Source: Smittium mucronatum | Taxonomy: Eukaryota > Kickxellomycota > Harpellomycetes > Harpellales > Legeriomycetaceae | Assembly: GCA_001953115.1 (NCBI GenBank) | Contig: LSSL01004214.1 | Location: 1 to 15,743, forward strand | Reading direction: 5' to 3' | Length of the DNA: 15,743 nucleotides | Part shown: positions 1 to 9,187 of the stretch, piece by piece | Position numbering within the stretch: position 1 is the first letter of the stretch | Layout of the letters: each line of letters opens with the position of its first letter | The notes under the pieces: generated by a model | Told to the model about the DNA's origin: nothing | The model's input: the letters and a program-made list of their open reading frames with translations, nothing else | The model's database searches: none | Translations under genes and position numbers: made by a program

Positions 1-420
1 TGCAGTCAAGAATTAAGCTCTTTGTCAACGAAAAATAGTTCATTGAATCTACTGAGCTCCTACTCAGAGCCTACTTCTAACATGATTAATAAAATTAGGC
101 TCCTACCCAAACGTGCGATTGATCGACATGGCTTTCCTACAAATAGCTGTTAGACGCTGAGATCCGTCTGACTGTCGAACGCTGGACTTGTGCACTAGAC
201 TATGTCTCAGCTGTGCTAAACGATCTGTTCCTCCTGTTTCTAGATGATCCTCCTCTGGAATCACTGTCCTCCTAATCGCTGTGCACTGTCTCCACTATTC
301 CCAAACAAGAATAGTACAACGCTGTGTGAAATTTTGGTCTAGTGTACTTCAAAAAGTACAATATTAAGCCCCTCTACCACGGCTAGGCATTTCACTCTTA
401 GGGGAGTGATTCTGAGATGG
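1..420. other. GC-richer island, no recognised gene
   Basis: This stretch is close to half G+C by eye, while the sequence after about 420 drops to the AT-rich background. No long reading frame is open on either strand. The longest minus-strand frames, for example through 120-260, are interrupted by stops and I do not recognise them. Small hairpins are present: arms 152-156/165-169 (AGACG/CGTCT) and 343-349/354-360 (TGTACTT/AAGTACA around CAAA). A short repeat based on GCTCCTAC or close variants recurs at about 54-125. It may be the edge of a young mobile element, such as a leader or terminal repeat, that continues outside the window. That is inference from composition and structure only. Confidence 0.4.
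343..360. repeat. Perfect 7-bp inverted repeat with 4-nt loop
   Basis: TGTACTT (343-349) and AAGTACA (354-360) are exact reverse complements around CAAA. The hairpin lies in the GC-richer island, and its role is unknown. Confidence 0.5.
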
Positions 421-1225
421 ATTATGTTTTTGGCTTTTAAAAAAGCCATTCGAAGGTTTTTTCTGGAATATGATTTGTCTTTTTAAAAATTTAAGAGTTT
501 TAAACCTGATAAATAAGCCTTTGTGGCTGAAAATCCTCTGGTGTTGTGAAAATAATGTATGGATTCCATTTCAATCAATGTCTCTTTGATCAATCTTGCT
601 ATGATATCATATAAATTTATTTAATTTAAAGTTTTAATAAAATATATTTCTTCACAACATTCATATTTTGCACAATTATTGGTCGCATTCAAAAATGTTC
701 CAATTTTTTAACTGTACTAATATTGATTTTTTCATCGAATGATATCAGACATAGATTTTGCGTTTTTGTCTTAGTATCGGGTTGCCGTAGTGATAAGCTT
801 TTCCTATCTTCAGATTTTTTAATAGATGTGAGTTTTATTATCTGTATTTTTCTCTATAGGCGCCGCGAATTAGAAATTGCAACAAGTATTACAGCTTTCT
901 TTGATAATTTACCTAAAGTTAAAAAAGAGTAATTTTTTCCACATGAGCTCAAACGTGGTAGAAAATCTATTTCCCACACAAGAAATTGATTGGTGTTTTT
1001 TTAATGCGATTTCTTAACTACTATATCATTTTTTTTTATCCTGTCCTCCGTGAAAGGTATGCTTGTTTGATTTAATGTAAGATATAATTATGAAATATCG
1101 GTGTCATATACCACCAAAGATTATATTTTTAATTTAAACCAAGTCAAAGATTTTCTAGAGGAACTTCATTCATATTTTTGTAGTTTTTTTTTTATGTTTT
1201 AGATTATTCAATAAAAAAATTTAAG
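421..1225. other. AT-rich stretch without a supported gene
   Basis: The sequence is AT-rich with long T runs. A 69-codon + frame (TTG at 723 to TAA at 932) ends in a protein-like tail (RRRELEIATSITAFF) that follows a TTTCTCTATAG resembling a splice acceptor. It has no homology I recognise, and most of it is hydrophobic low-complexity translation. If the minus-strand retroelement was a full DIRS-type element, its recombinase should have lain in this direction, but I could not read any recombinase motif here. Confidence 0.4.
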
Positions 1226-1680
1226 CATGATTGCTAATTTCGCAGTGTTTGGTATGACCGATTCTCAAATCAACTTAATGGAATTTTTTTAAAATCATTT
1301 AATTTTTTTCTGAAACTTCTCAATCCTGAAATTCCCAATGAAGATGTATATTTTTCAGGTTCAACAAAGGGGAAATAGCTATTTTTGACAGTTGCGGATG
1401 TAAAGGATGTGAATTTTACTTTTGAGCTACCATAACTAGTTGAAAATTTCCCATTAAAGCCTTAGGAGGTGTTGTAATTATCAATATTAGTGATTGTTTT
1501 GCATATAGGTTTGATTTTGGCTATTGTTATAGAAAAGCTCTGTTCCACTTGGTTTTGGATATGGGGCTTATGATAAAAAAAATTCGGCCGGGTGTTTGCA
1601 GCCAATGCATAAAGGTCTATTTATAATTGCTCCCACATCTTGTTTACAAAGCTGAATAAGCGCTTGGACAGCCCCAATTT
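1226..1680 (-). pseudogene. Retroelement pol C-terminal module, decayed
   Basis: A single minus-strand frame runs from 1680 to the stop at 1234-1236 with only three internal stops. It begins KLGLSKRLFSFVNKMWEQL, then a stop, then IDLYALAANTRPNFF. This follows the pattern of the segment behind RNase H in DIRS and Ngaro elements, where WG-x-H-x-VDLFA-x(3)-N is conserved; in DIRS elements the region has been likened to a DNA adenine methyltransferase. Further on are SYFPFVEPEKY and GISGLRSFRKKL, which may lead towards the missing recombinase. The methyltransferase NPPW-type motif is not intact. The family assignment is from memory of the pattern, not a search. Confidence 0.55.
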
Positions 1681-1913
1681 ACTAGTTTTTTGCATAACGT
1701 GAGACATTCAGTATGTCATAAATTTTCTACGCCCTCTATGTATGTTATGTTTAACCGTATATTGTAACTCATTATTATTTCCCGCGACATTTTTGACAGA
1801 TCTAGTTATTTTCTGTCTATTGTGGTTCTTCTGATTTCGATGAAATCTTTTGAGATCGTGTTGTTCGTCCGCATTCGAATTTAACTTTTTTTTTCCTGTT
1901 TAGTTAGGGTAGT

Positions 1914-2060
1914 CTAAATGTGCAGTAGCGTTGCAAACTCTTTATAGTTTGATGATTCCTTCTTTGTTTGAATGCCATAAAATCCTCGTATAGCCATAAC
2001 TTTGCTTGTTTTACCCCACCCAGTTCCAGAGGCATCCTTTGCTGCTGAAAAGGGTGCGTT
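1914..2060 (-). pseudogene. Retroelement RNase H fragment
   Basis: The minus-strand frame reads DASGTGWGKTSKVMAI, then GFYGIQTKKESSNYKEF, and ends at a TAG (1914-1916). The (T)DAS-x-x-GWG start of RNase H carries the first catalytic Asp (codon at 2034-2036). The SSN-x-x-E block carries the conserved Glu of the DIRS-type enzyme. The last conserved Asp region is not readable, so the domain is incomplete. It lies between the RT and the C-terminal module, as expected for pol. Confidence 0.65.
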
Positions 2061-2177
2061 TGGGTCTATTGGTTTTATCATGAGTGAGGAGCTGTTTCAA
2101 TCGCTTATTTGGCCGTTACACCACTGCATATCCTCCACCGTATTCAAGAAAAGGCCGTATAGTGAGTTGTAGCTATT

Positions 2178-2960
2178 CTAGGATTTCATTGGGACCCTGG
2201 TTACATCCATTTTTAATTTTCCCAATCTTATTGCAGGTGGAACTAATGCCATCGCTACCGTAGAGAAAAGTCCATTCAGCCCCATTTCTTTCCTGGTTGT
2301 GATTGGATATATATCGCCTTCCTTAATTTCCCAAAAAAAAAAAATTATACGATCTTGGGTTAGTCCGATCATCATTCCCCGAGTTTCGAATGCATATCCT
2401 AGGTATATCTGACAGGAATTTGGTACCGTTAATGAATTTTGCATTTTCAGGATAAAAGCAAGGTTTTGTAGGAGTTTAATGGTTATTTTCATGTGATATT
2501 GGAATTCTTGTTTTGATTTTCCCAGGATTGCTATGTCTTCGATATAAAATATAGAGTGTATTCATATTTCTCTCAATGATTTGATTTCAGCTTCCATAAT
2601 TTTTCTGATTACCTGAGTTGCTGTTGTAAACTCGAAAGAGGGGGGAGGAAATAGTAATATTGTTTTGGTATATTAATCGTCATATCTATGTTAAATATTT
2701 GTGCAATGGTACATGATGAAATAACAAATTGGTTTCGAGCTTGATATATAATCTTCTGATAATATCAGGCATCTTATAAATTTTCCCCACTCTATTTTAT
2801 AGCCTTTTTTTTTTGTGGAACATAAGTTGATATGTAACATGTCTAAAAGTGTGCGTATTTATTTAGGTTCCTCTTAGAGCTATATTGGAAATATATTGTT
2901 GTTTTTTTTTGAATCTTTGGCTACCTACATGGTTCCATGTACTAAATATTTCTTATCCAT
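2178..2960 (-). pseudogene. Retroelement reverse transcriptase, inactive
   Basis: The domain can be followed on the minus strand through at least two frameshifts. From 5' to 3' it reads YKMPDIIRRLYIKLETN, LLFHHVPLHKYLT (the first palm block, usually KxDLxxAFxHVPLHxxxRKYL), QYYYFLP, FEFTTATQVIRKIM (usually LPFGLxxAPxxFTKxM), then FYIEDIAILGKSKQEF at the catalytic box, and finally YLGYAFETRGMMIGLTQDRI. The YxDD box at 2535-2546 is YIED, so one of the two metal-binding aspartates is lost. A TGA interrupts the frame at 2562-2564, and the six-base G run at 2640-2645 marks a frameshift. The longest intact piece is a 104-codon frame at 2178-2492. Identification as an RT is firm; the subfamily is less so. 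Confidence 0.75.
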
Positions 2961-3358
2961 TTTCCCGATTAATTCTTTTGGTCTTATGAAAGGAAATATT
3001 CTGTTTTGATGGTAGCTGGGGTTTGTAAAAGAATGGTGCTCTGTATCTATTTTTGAGAATTATAAGAACTAGAGATATTTTTAAGGTTTTTGATCATTGT
3101 AGAAAGCGGTTTTTTAGCCTTTGTGTAATTTATGGAATACTCAATGATCTCATTGTCACCAACAGTCCAGAAATTTTTACTTTTAGCAATTTCGTTATAT
3201 TTTTTTAATATTGGATAAAAAATTTATTTTAAATACTCAATGAATATTTTGCGATTTTCGCGAATATTCTTTGAGTTTTTTTTTGACTTTTTGGCTTTTA
3301 TAGCAGTTGGAATGTTTTATTACTATGATTTTTATGCCTCAATCCACTTCTTTGAATA

Positions 3359-3987
3359 TTAAATGGGCTTTCTCCGAGTTGTTTTGAAGTCCCAGTGAGA
3401 AGTTGAATTAGCACCCTTGAGGTTTTTGGTTATGTTGATTTTTTTAGTGTCCACTTCCAATGGTATAAATGCATTTGAAGTTTCTTGTCTGATATATTGG
3501 GGCCTCTTTGCAGCCTCCTTCCCATCTCGAATAATCGTTTCCACTATATTTCATACCCCCTAGGATCATTCTGAGATTTATTAACCAATTTTTTTTTGAT
3601 ATTTCTAGTATTCAAGATGATTTCTTTTTTGATTAATAGTTCCTGCCTTCCAGAATTTTATTAAAATTCATTTTTTCCATATTATCAAAATGGAACGGGA
3701 ATAGGTGATTGGGAGAGTTTGAATATAGGGTGGCAATGAAAAGTTTTTTGTCGAAGACAAGATGTTGGAGAAGATGAAACCCTTTTGAATTTTTTTCACA
3801 TGTTTGAATAATTGAGCGTAAGCTGTACAAGTTCTTGAACTCCCGTTGATTGAATCAGTAAATAATTAATTTCAGATTCTGATTGATCGGAGATCTGTTT
3901 AAACCCTCTCAAGATGTTTCCAACGTATATTCTGACCATTGACAGATTAAGAGTTTTTTTTAGCATCGTTGAAGATTCTATCATCAT
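3359..3987 (-). pseudogene. Retroelement interior, gag/pol linker remnants
   Basis: Three short minus-strand frames lie between the gag-like frame and the RT: 3796-3987, 3633-3830 and 3359-3544. The first and second overlap in different frames, as expected after an indel. Readable stretches include LSMVRIYVGNILRGFKQIS and QSTGVQELVQLTLNYSN in the first, and AKRPQYIRQETSNAFIPLE in the last. Composition and strand match the RT block. None of these has a motif I can name; assignment to the element rests on position and shared strand. Confidence 0.4.
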
Positions 3988-4292
3988 TTAAAACCTGTTG
4001 ACCAAGTTTGAATTATTTTTAAACTTTTTTTGCTTAAAATTTTCTCCAGTTTGTGTTGATTGTTCGTTTTAATATCTTTTAATCCAGCTTTGATGTTCGG
4101 GTTTAAAGTTCTAAGAATAATACATTATGATTATCCTTCTGTTGAGCATATTCTTTCAACTGGGCTATCCTCATCTGGAATTCTGGATTTTCTTCCCCTT
4201 TTCAAGTTTTCAAATGATGCGTTGAGTTCTTTAAATTTGGATATAAGAGCTTCAATGCTTTGTTTTTGGTTTTGTTGTTGTAGATTGTTCAT
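3984..4292 (-). pseudogene. Gag-like N-terminal frame, interrupted
   Basis: A minus-strand ATG at 4292 opens a frame beginning MNNLQQQNQKQSIEALISKF. It is glutamine- and charge-rich, helical, and plausibly a coiled coil. It continues through a basic KRGRKSRIPDEDSP segment, stops twice (first at 4131-4133), and then carries on in the same frame through RTLNPNIKAGLKDIKTNN to a double stop at 3981-3986. A short coiled coil ahead of a structured domain is common in retroelement gag proteins. There is no zinc knuckle. Its position upstream of RT on the same strand is the main support. Confidence 0.45.
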
Positions 4293-4452
4293 AATAAATG
4301 CTAAGCTGGGGTTTACATTTTTTTTAATTTAAAAATTTTAAGCACGAATTGGGGCTTTATAAATGGTTGGTTATATAAATATTCTAGATCGAGTAATTAT
4401 TAATACATATTAAGGGATTTTTTCATATTTATTTACTTTCTTATCAAATTTA

Positions 4453-4698
4453 TTAATATTTAACAGTAAAGTGAAAATGGGACTGAAACGGCATATCACC
4501 AATTATTGAGGATCCTTCGGCCTCGAATAACAGCCAAAACTTTTTGATTGATAAGGAATAACCGTAGATATAAGTCAAATTTAAGTTCTCTTTTTTGAGC
4601 ACATCATATTTTTTTTTGAAAAAATACATAAATAAATCAAAATTTTCAAAATCCAAGGACAAAAATTTAATGGATATATATTGAATATTCTTTGTCAT
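4453..4698 (-). pseudogene. Orphan 81-codon reading frame
   Basis: The frame is open from an ATG at 4698 to a stop at 4453. Its first half is lysine- and phenylalanine-rich, as expected of translated AT-rich DNA. The second half (about 4460-4570) has higher G+C and a protein-like sequence including KKFWLLFEAEGSSIIGDMPF. The FEAEGS string recalls the LAGLIDADG motif of homing endonucleases, but one short match is not enough to call it. It may instead be a fragment of the adjacent retroelement or chance. Confidence 0.25.
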
Positions 4699-5600
4699 TT
4701 ATTTGAGCTGATGGGATAAATTATTTTAGTTTTGGCATCCTCTTTAACTATTTCTTAATCAAATTTCTTATCCCCCGAATAAATGCTTTATTATGTTTTA
4801 TCTTCATAAATTTCTGAGTATAGAATTTCCCAAAAAAATTCGTTTAAATTTTTCATAAATCAAGCTTTTCTATCATTTTTGAGGTTACGTTTATAAAAAT
4901 CCCCCTCTTAAATTTCTACTAAATCACTTTTATTCATTTTTATCTTTTCTTCAATTTTAGAAATAAATCGAAAATTTCATTAATTTTTAATTAATTTTTA
5001 CTGCTATTTTTGAAACGAATTTTCATATTAATGATGTCACATCCTGCAAATATCTTCACAGTCTAATTCTTTTTTTGGCCCATTATTTTATTTCTAATAG
5101 ATCTGTAATAGTTTTGAGACATGAAACTTAAAATTGGTTCTTTTCAATTTTTTATGAGAGATTTTCATGGGTTTTGCTATCTGTGGAGCAGAATATGCTA
5201 AGTTGTTTTTAAATTTAGTATGTGTACAAAATTTTGCACTCAGATGTAATCTTTTGCGACATCACAACTTACAAGAACTACTGAAATTGATAAAATTTAT
5301 TGATTTATGTCCTTTATTAAATATAAAATCACATAATACCAACCTCTGATTAATTTTAATTGAAAATCTACAAATATTTTCGATGCATTTGATAGTTTTT
5401 GGATAATTAATTTTTATTTTATCGAAAATTTTATATCTCCGGATTTTGCAAAGTACCCAGAAAGGTAGGGTTCATTATCGATATTCATAAAATTAATTTT
5501 CTATATTTATTTTTTAAAAATTTGGGTTTTATGCTTCGTATTATATTGCCTCTAGATGAGGGTATTATTTGATACTCACAAAAAAAATTCATAATCAAGC
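4699..5600. other. AT-rich spacer, no gene seen
   Basis: The only frame of note is a 60-codon + frame at 5167-5349 (MGFAICGAEYAKLFLNL...), leucine-rich and without recognisable motifs. The rest is A/T runs and stops on both strands. It ends where the GC-richer island begins, near 5610. Confidence 0.45.
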
Positions 5601-5620
5601 TTCATATGTATTAAAGAGGT

Positions 5621-5919
5621 AGGACGCGCCTTTTCGTCCTAGGTAGAATTACGCCCTTTTTATAGTCTGAAGGTTTTAGCACGCTAGAAGACTCTTTTTA
5701 ATTCCTTATAGTAGTTTTGTAGACTAGGTAGTCTTTTATCGTATTTTCAATATATTTGGTTTATATTGTTCAGTAGTGTTTTAACCAGTTCGAATCTGGT
5801 AGTGGGTTTTGTTTAGTTAAAGTTTTAGTATACTTTCGTGGACTGGGATTTGTTACCCGTTAGTCCGTTTTGTTTAGTTAGTTAATTTAGTTTAGTGTTG
5901 GCATTAATTCAATAGTGCT
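5621..5919 (+). other. Structured leader of the GC-rich unit
   Basis: This stretch precedes the 164-codon frame and is packed with small structures. Hairpins: AGGACG/CGTCCT at 5621-5626/5635-5640, AGACT/AGTCT at 5721-5725/5730-5734, ACCAG/CTGGT at 5784-5788/5796-5800, and GGACTGGG at 5840-5847 facing CCC (5856-5858) and AGTCC (5862-5866). GTTTTGTTTAGTTA occurs twice, at 5806-5819 and 5867-5880. Such a leader would suit the 5' end of a retrotransposon (terminal repeat plus untranslated region), but no matching 3' copy or primer-binding site was found in the window. Confidence 0.4.
5784..5800 (+). other. tRNA T-arm-like hairpin
   Basis: ACCAG-TTCGAAT-CTGGT forms a perfect 5-bp stem with a 7-nt loop whose sequence fits the T-loop consensus TTCRANY, and it also resembles an RNA polymerase III B box. 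The following AGTGGGT would be the 3' acceptor strand, but no ACCCACT lies at the right distance upstream and there is no anticodon arm. It is therefore not a complete tRNA gene. It may be a tRNA-derived relic or part of a mobile element leader. Confidence 0.5.
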
Positions 5920-6414
5920 ATGGGCATGATCAGGCGCGATCATGAGTTGGTCGATTCCGACGCTTATCCTTATGGATTTGCCTCGGAGGTAGCCGATGAC
6001 AGAGATAGTAATACTTCGGTATCTTCTCTTTCTGAAGTTGCTGGGCTGGGCGACGACTTATACCCATCAGTTAACTTGGCGGGAGAACCGATAATGGAGG
6101 ACTTAGTGTCTTCGTTATTGGGTCTTTCGTTAGGTGCTGATCCCAAACCCCCGGTAAGGTTCTCGCCTGTTATTCCGACCGTGGGGGCTGTACAAACGCT
6201 TAGCGTTGTAAGTGCAGGGAGCAATGGGCGAAGTGTAGATAGGCGAAGTAGGGAAATAATACCTGCCCTAAGGTCTCTGCTGGGTGAGGGCGATAGGTGT
6301 ACTAGCGATAGTTTGCCTAGCGTTGCCTCATCTTTGGCTACACAGCAACAGTTTCGAAGCGAGGATTTATACCAGTCTAACTGGTATAAGGAATCCGCTT
6401 CCGACAGTATTTAA
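5920..6414 (+). CDS. Unrecognised acidic 164-aa protein in GC-rich unit
   Basis: The frame is open from ATG at 5920 (a second ATG lies two codons on) to TAA at 6412-6414. I do not recognise the family. The protein is rich in Ser, Asp, Leu and Gly, with acidic stretches (DSDAYPYGFASEVADDRD), a short leucine-rich segment (EDLVSSLLGLSLGADPKPP), an arginine-rich patch (RSVDRRSREIIPALRSLLGE) and a polar tail ending WYKESASDSI. There is no signal peptide or membrane segment, and it is probably largely disordered. The G+C-rich third positions differ strongly from the Ubp14 exons, suggesting foreign or recently inserted DNA. An N-terminal gag fragment cut off from its element is a reasonable guess; a lineage-specific gene exon is the alternative. 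Other-frame readings on both strands here are shadows. Confidence 0.5.
   Translation: MGMIRRDHELVDSDAYPYGFASEVADDRDSNTSVSSLSEVAGLGDDLYPSVNLAGEPIMEDLVSSLLGLSLGADPKPPVRFSPVIPTVGAVQTLSVVSAGSNGRSVDRRSREIIPALRSLLGEGDRCTSDSLPSVASSLATQQQFRSEDLYQSNWYKESASDSI
6367..6389 (+). repeat. Perfect 9-bp hairpin at the 3' end of the ORF
   Basis: TTATACCAG (6367-6375) and CTGGTATAA (6381-6389) are exact reverse complements around TCTAA. The hairpin lies inside the last codons of the 164-codon frame, and the GC-rich composition ends about 25 nt later. Its inner stem ACCAG/CTGGT is the same as that of the T-arm-like hairpin upstream of the frame. Confidence 0.6.
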
Positions 6415-6479
6415 TATTTGTTTTTATTGTCTACATAAAAAACGATTTTATCTTTGTCACTCTTTTTTTTGGAATTAGT

Positions 6480-9180
6480 AGATGTTCTAGGATGGAGAAT
6501 TAAGAAATAATGCTTATCTGTGCGCTTATAGTAAACGTATATCCTTAAATTACAAAAATACCATTTTTTTTCACAATACAATCATATATCGCTGTTTTTA
6601 TTTTTTCAAGTTTTTGAAATATTTTGGTCTCATTCTTTCAAAAAAAATTGTTATTTCAGCACAGTTTATATAAATACAATTTTTTGGGGGTTTATTAATT
6701 TTGATGAAATTTCTTAATAGTATTAATATGATATTGATAAATGTTATAAGATCTTTAATTTTTGTGGGATTAATAAAAAGATAAGCATATTTTGGGTCTA
6801 AAAATTATATATTAAATTGATGAAATAATCTTATACAGACTCATTGATATTTTTTATTATAATTGCTATAAAATTACACTGCAAAGACGTTTTGAACAAA
6901 AAATTTAGCTTCTATCTTAGATTAAAACCGAAAAAATTCAAAAAAAATGAGCGTATAAAAAAATAATATCCAATTTTAAAAATTAAGATTATTTTATTTA
7001 TAAAAATCAGAAATGACAGATTTTTAAATAAAAATCCAGAATTTCAATTAAATTGGCAGATACTATTTTTTAATCTTCAGATTTTTTATTTCTAACCCGT
7101 ATGATATAATTACCAAAAAAAAATAATTGAAACTACTTGTAATAAACCGATTATAACTAAAAACTTGGCCTCAAATTAATTTATAAATATCATTATTAAA
7201 TAAACCCTGATCACCCATATTCATATATAAACCTCTAGCATAGCCTTTAAGAAAAATATAAAATTTACAAAATTTTAATTCCTTGATCCTAGCCCAATAT
7301 TTTTAATATTTTTTCCATCAGTAATATTTATCCAATTATTTTCTTAATTAAAATCCCTTTTGTAATAGACTCTGATATTAATTTATCCTTCCAAGGTCAA
7401 TGGCTCAAAAACATCTTTCAATTTATTTTCAATGCTATTATTAGTATATTTATATATTATTAGATAAAGGAAGAAATATAGAAAATTAAATTGTTAGTAA
7501 ACGCAAACAAAAATGAGTTGCAAGATCGGAATCAGATAGGGTTAAGGATCAAAACCACTAGAAAAAGATCAAAAATACGTAATATATACATTGTTTTACT
7601 TGTTATTCTAAACAATTTTCAAAGAATTTTTGATCACTTTAAAGTGCTTTTGGTCGCACAATATGTGCATTTGAAAGATACAAATTAATAAAAAATGTAG
7701 AGTGTGAATTTGGAGTGAGATCCTATATCTCAATTTTAATTTCAATAATAAATCACATGTAATCTCATAAACAATTTTTTTGAATTAATAGTTGAGGATT
7801 TTCAAAATTTTCATTGCGCAAATTGATATTTATTCATTTTTGGTGAAAAATATAGCTATTTTAATATAAAATTTAATTAGTGATTTCAAGTAATATGCAG
7901 CTTTTCGAAAATACTGAATTAAATTTTTTAATTCAATTTTATTTTTTTTAGAAAATTTTTAAGAAAAAAAGAATAGAAAAATCATCACTGTCGCCAATTA
8001 TATTTATAAAATTATAGAGAAATCGGTAAGCATAAAATTTCTCTATATGTCACACCTTACAAAAAGAATTATAGTTTAGAGAATTATAGTAAATATTGTC
8101 ATAATCTACCCTTTTAAGAGAGATAAAAACGATGAAAAGATAAATAAATCTTGAATATGATAATTTTTTGTTTTTTTCTTATGGTACATGATAATGATAA
8201 ATAAAAATTTATTTACTCTAAGAAAATGATTTAAATATTTTTATGCTACAGAATCTATATTAAAAAAAATACCCCTATTCTTCCTCTTTTTTTGGAAATA
8301 TTAGATAGCAATAGAAATTAATTTTAAGCTGAAGTGAATTTTATTTAATTTTTTTGAAAAAAAGGGGGCTTTAGATTTGATCTGAAAATGCAATGGCTAG
8401 AGGGGATGTTAACAGTATTTAAAAAGTTAACGGCACTTGTTTAATTTTTATAAGTATCTAAAAATTAAAAATACATAGATATCTTCTATTTTTGTATTTT
8501 TATAGCATATGAGAAGATAATTACCCAAACTTAGAGCTTTTTTGTCATACCTGCATTACAGATGATAGCTGAATATATTTATAATACTTATACAGACCCA
8601 TAAATATAACACAGGTAATATAAAATCAAAGGGGTCTAAGAAATATTATGAAATTTCCGATAGTTCAAACATACTAAGTGGTTCCTTTAATGCACGAAAG
8701 TAACTTTATTGACATATGGAGACCTTATATTAATATATATTATCAACTATGAAATCTATTACTATGTTATTACTAAAAATCAAATACACCATAGTCAAAG
8801 TTCCGGTTGTAAAAAAAAATGAGAATATTTGAGTCAATAGAATGAGGTTTGATTTTTAACTTTGAAAAAAAGAAAAGGTTTATATCTTGAAGGTCGGAGG
8901 GTTATTTTTTGTTAAGATAAAAATGAAATCTTACAATAAAATTCGATTCAAAAAAAAAAAAGATAGGATTGAGATTAAATGGATATTATTGTAAAAAAAT
9001 CCAACATAATAAACAAGAAAAATCATGAAATAATATCTGGGTGGCTGAAAGACAGACTTTCAAATAGAAATTTCACGATTTTTTTCAGAAAAAAAAATTA
9101 AACTAGTTTTAATGATTTAACATAAACTTTAAAATAAGTTTTCAACTCAAAAACACCCATTCCCTAAGTCTAAGCAGCTG
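6480..9180. other. Long AT-rich stretch, no gene seen
   Basis: Both strands are full of stops and A/T runs. The best frame is 65 codons opened by TTG at 7491 and ending at 7688, lysine- and asparagine-rich and without motifs. A 12-bp palindrome CACTTTAAAGTG lies within it at about 7634-7645. I see no tRNA, rRNA or exon-like patch of raised G+C. It is probably intergenic sequence or transposon debris too old to read. Confidence 0.5.
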
Positions 9181-9187
9181 AGAGGTC

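Larger units (their letters stand above)
1226..4292 (-). mobile_element. Decayed DIRS/Ngaro-like retrotransposon
   Basis: Four blocks on the minus strand appear in retrotransposon order: a gag-like helical frame (4292 to 3984), a reverse transcriptase (about 2960 to 2178), an RNase H piece (about 2060 to 1914) and a C-terminal pol module (1680 to 1226). The DIRS/Ngaro affinity rests on three readings. The RNase H carries a DASGTGWG ... ESSNYKEF pattern. The next block has a W-x(4)-IDLYA-x(3)-NT pattern, like the WGxHTVDLFAxxxN stretch following RNase H in those elements. The sequence after the RT box reads YLGYAFETRGMMIGL. No tyrosine recombinase, terminal repeats or target duplication are visible, so the ends are approximate. 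A Ty3-like element with a similar pol is the alternative. Many stops and frameshifts show it is dead. Confidence 0.65.

Noticed and set aside
172..379. Pol III promoter on the minus strand (A-box match TGGTAGAGGGG at 379-369, weak B box at 182-172)
   Set aside because: The A box fits the consensus, but the B box is poor and about 190 nt away, and no tRNA fold or SINE body is visible.
723..932. 69-codon + frame with a possible 32-nt intron (GTGAGT...CTATAG)
   Set aside because: The proposed splice does not join open frames, and the unspliced product is mostly hydrophobic low complexity; no family recognised.
5167..5349. 60-codon + frame
   Set aside because: It is short, leucine-rich, motif-free and surrounded by stop-filled AT-rich DNA.
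5737..5807. Complete tRNA gene around the T-arm-like hairpin
   Set aside because: There is no pairing 5' acceptor strand, no D arm at the right distance and no anticodon arm.
5970..6478. 84-codon minus frame (5970-6224) and 64-codon +frame (6284-6478)
   Set aside because: Both overlap the longer 164-codon frame; open shadow frames are expected in its GC-rich sequence.
7491..7688. 65-codon + frame
   Set aside because: It opens with TTG, is rich in Lys, Asn and Ile as expected of AT-rich DNA, and has no motif or splice context.
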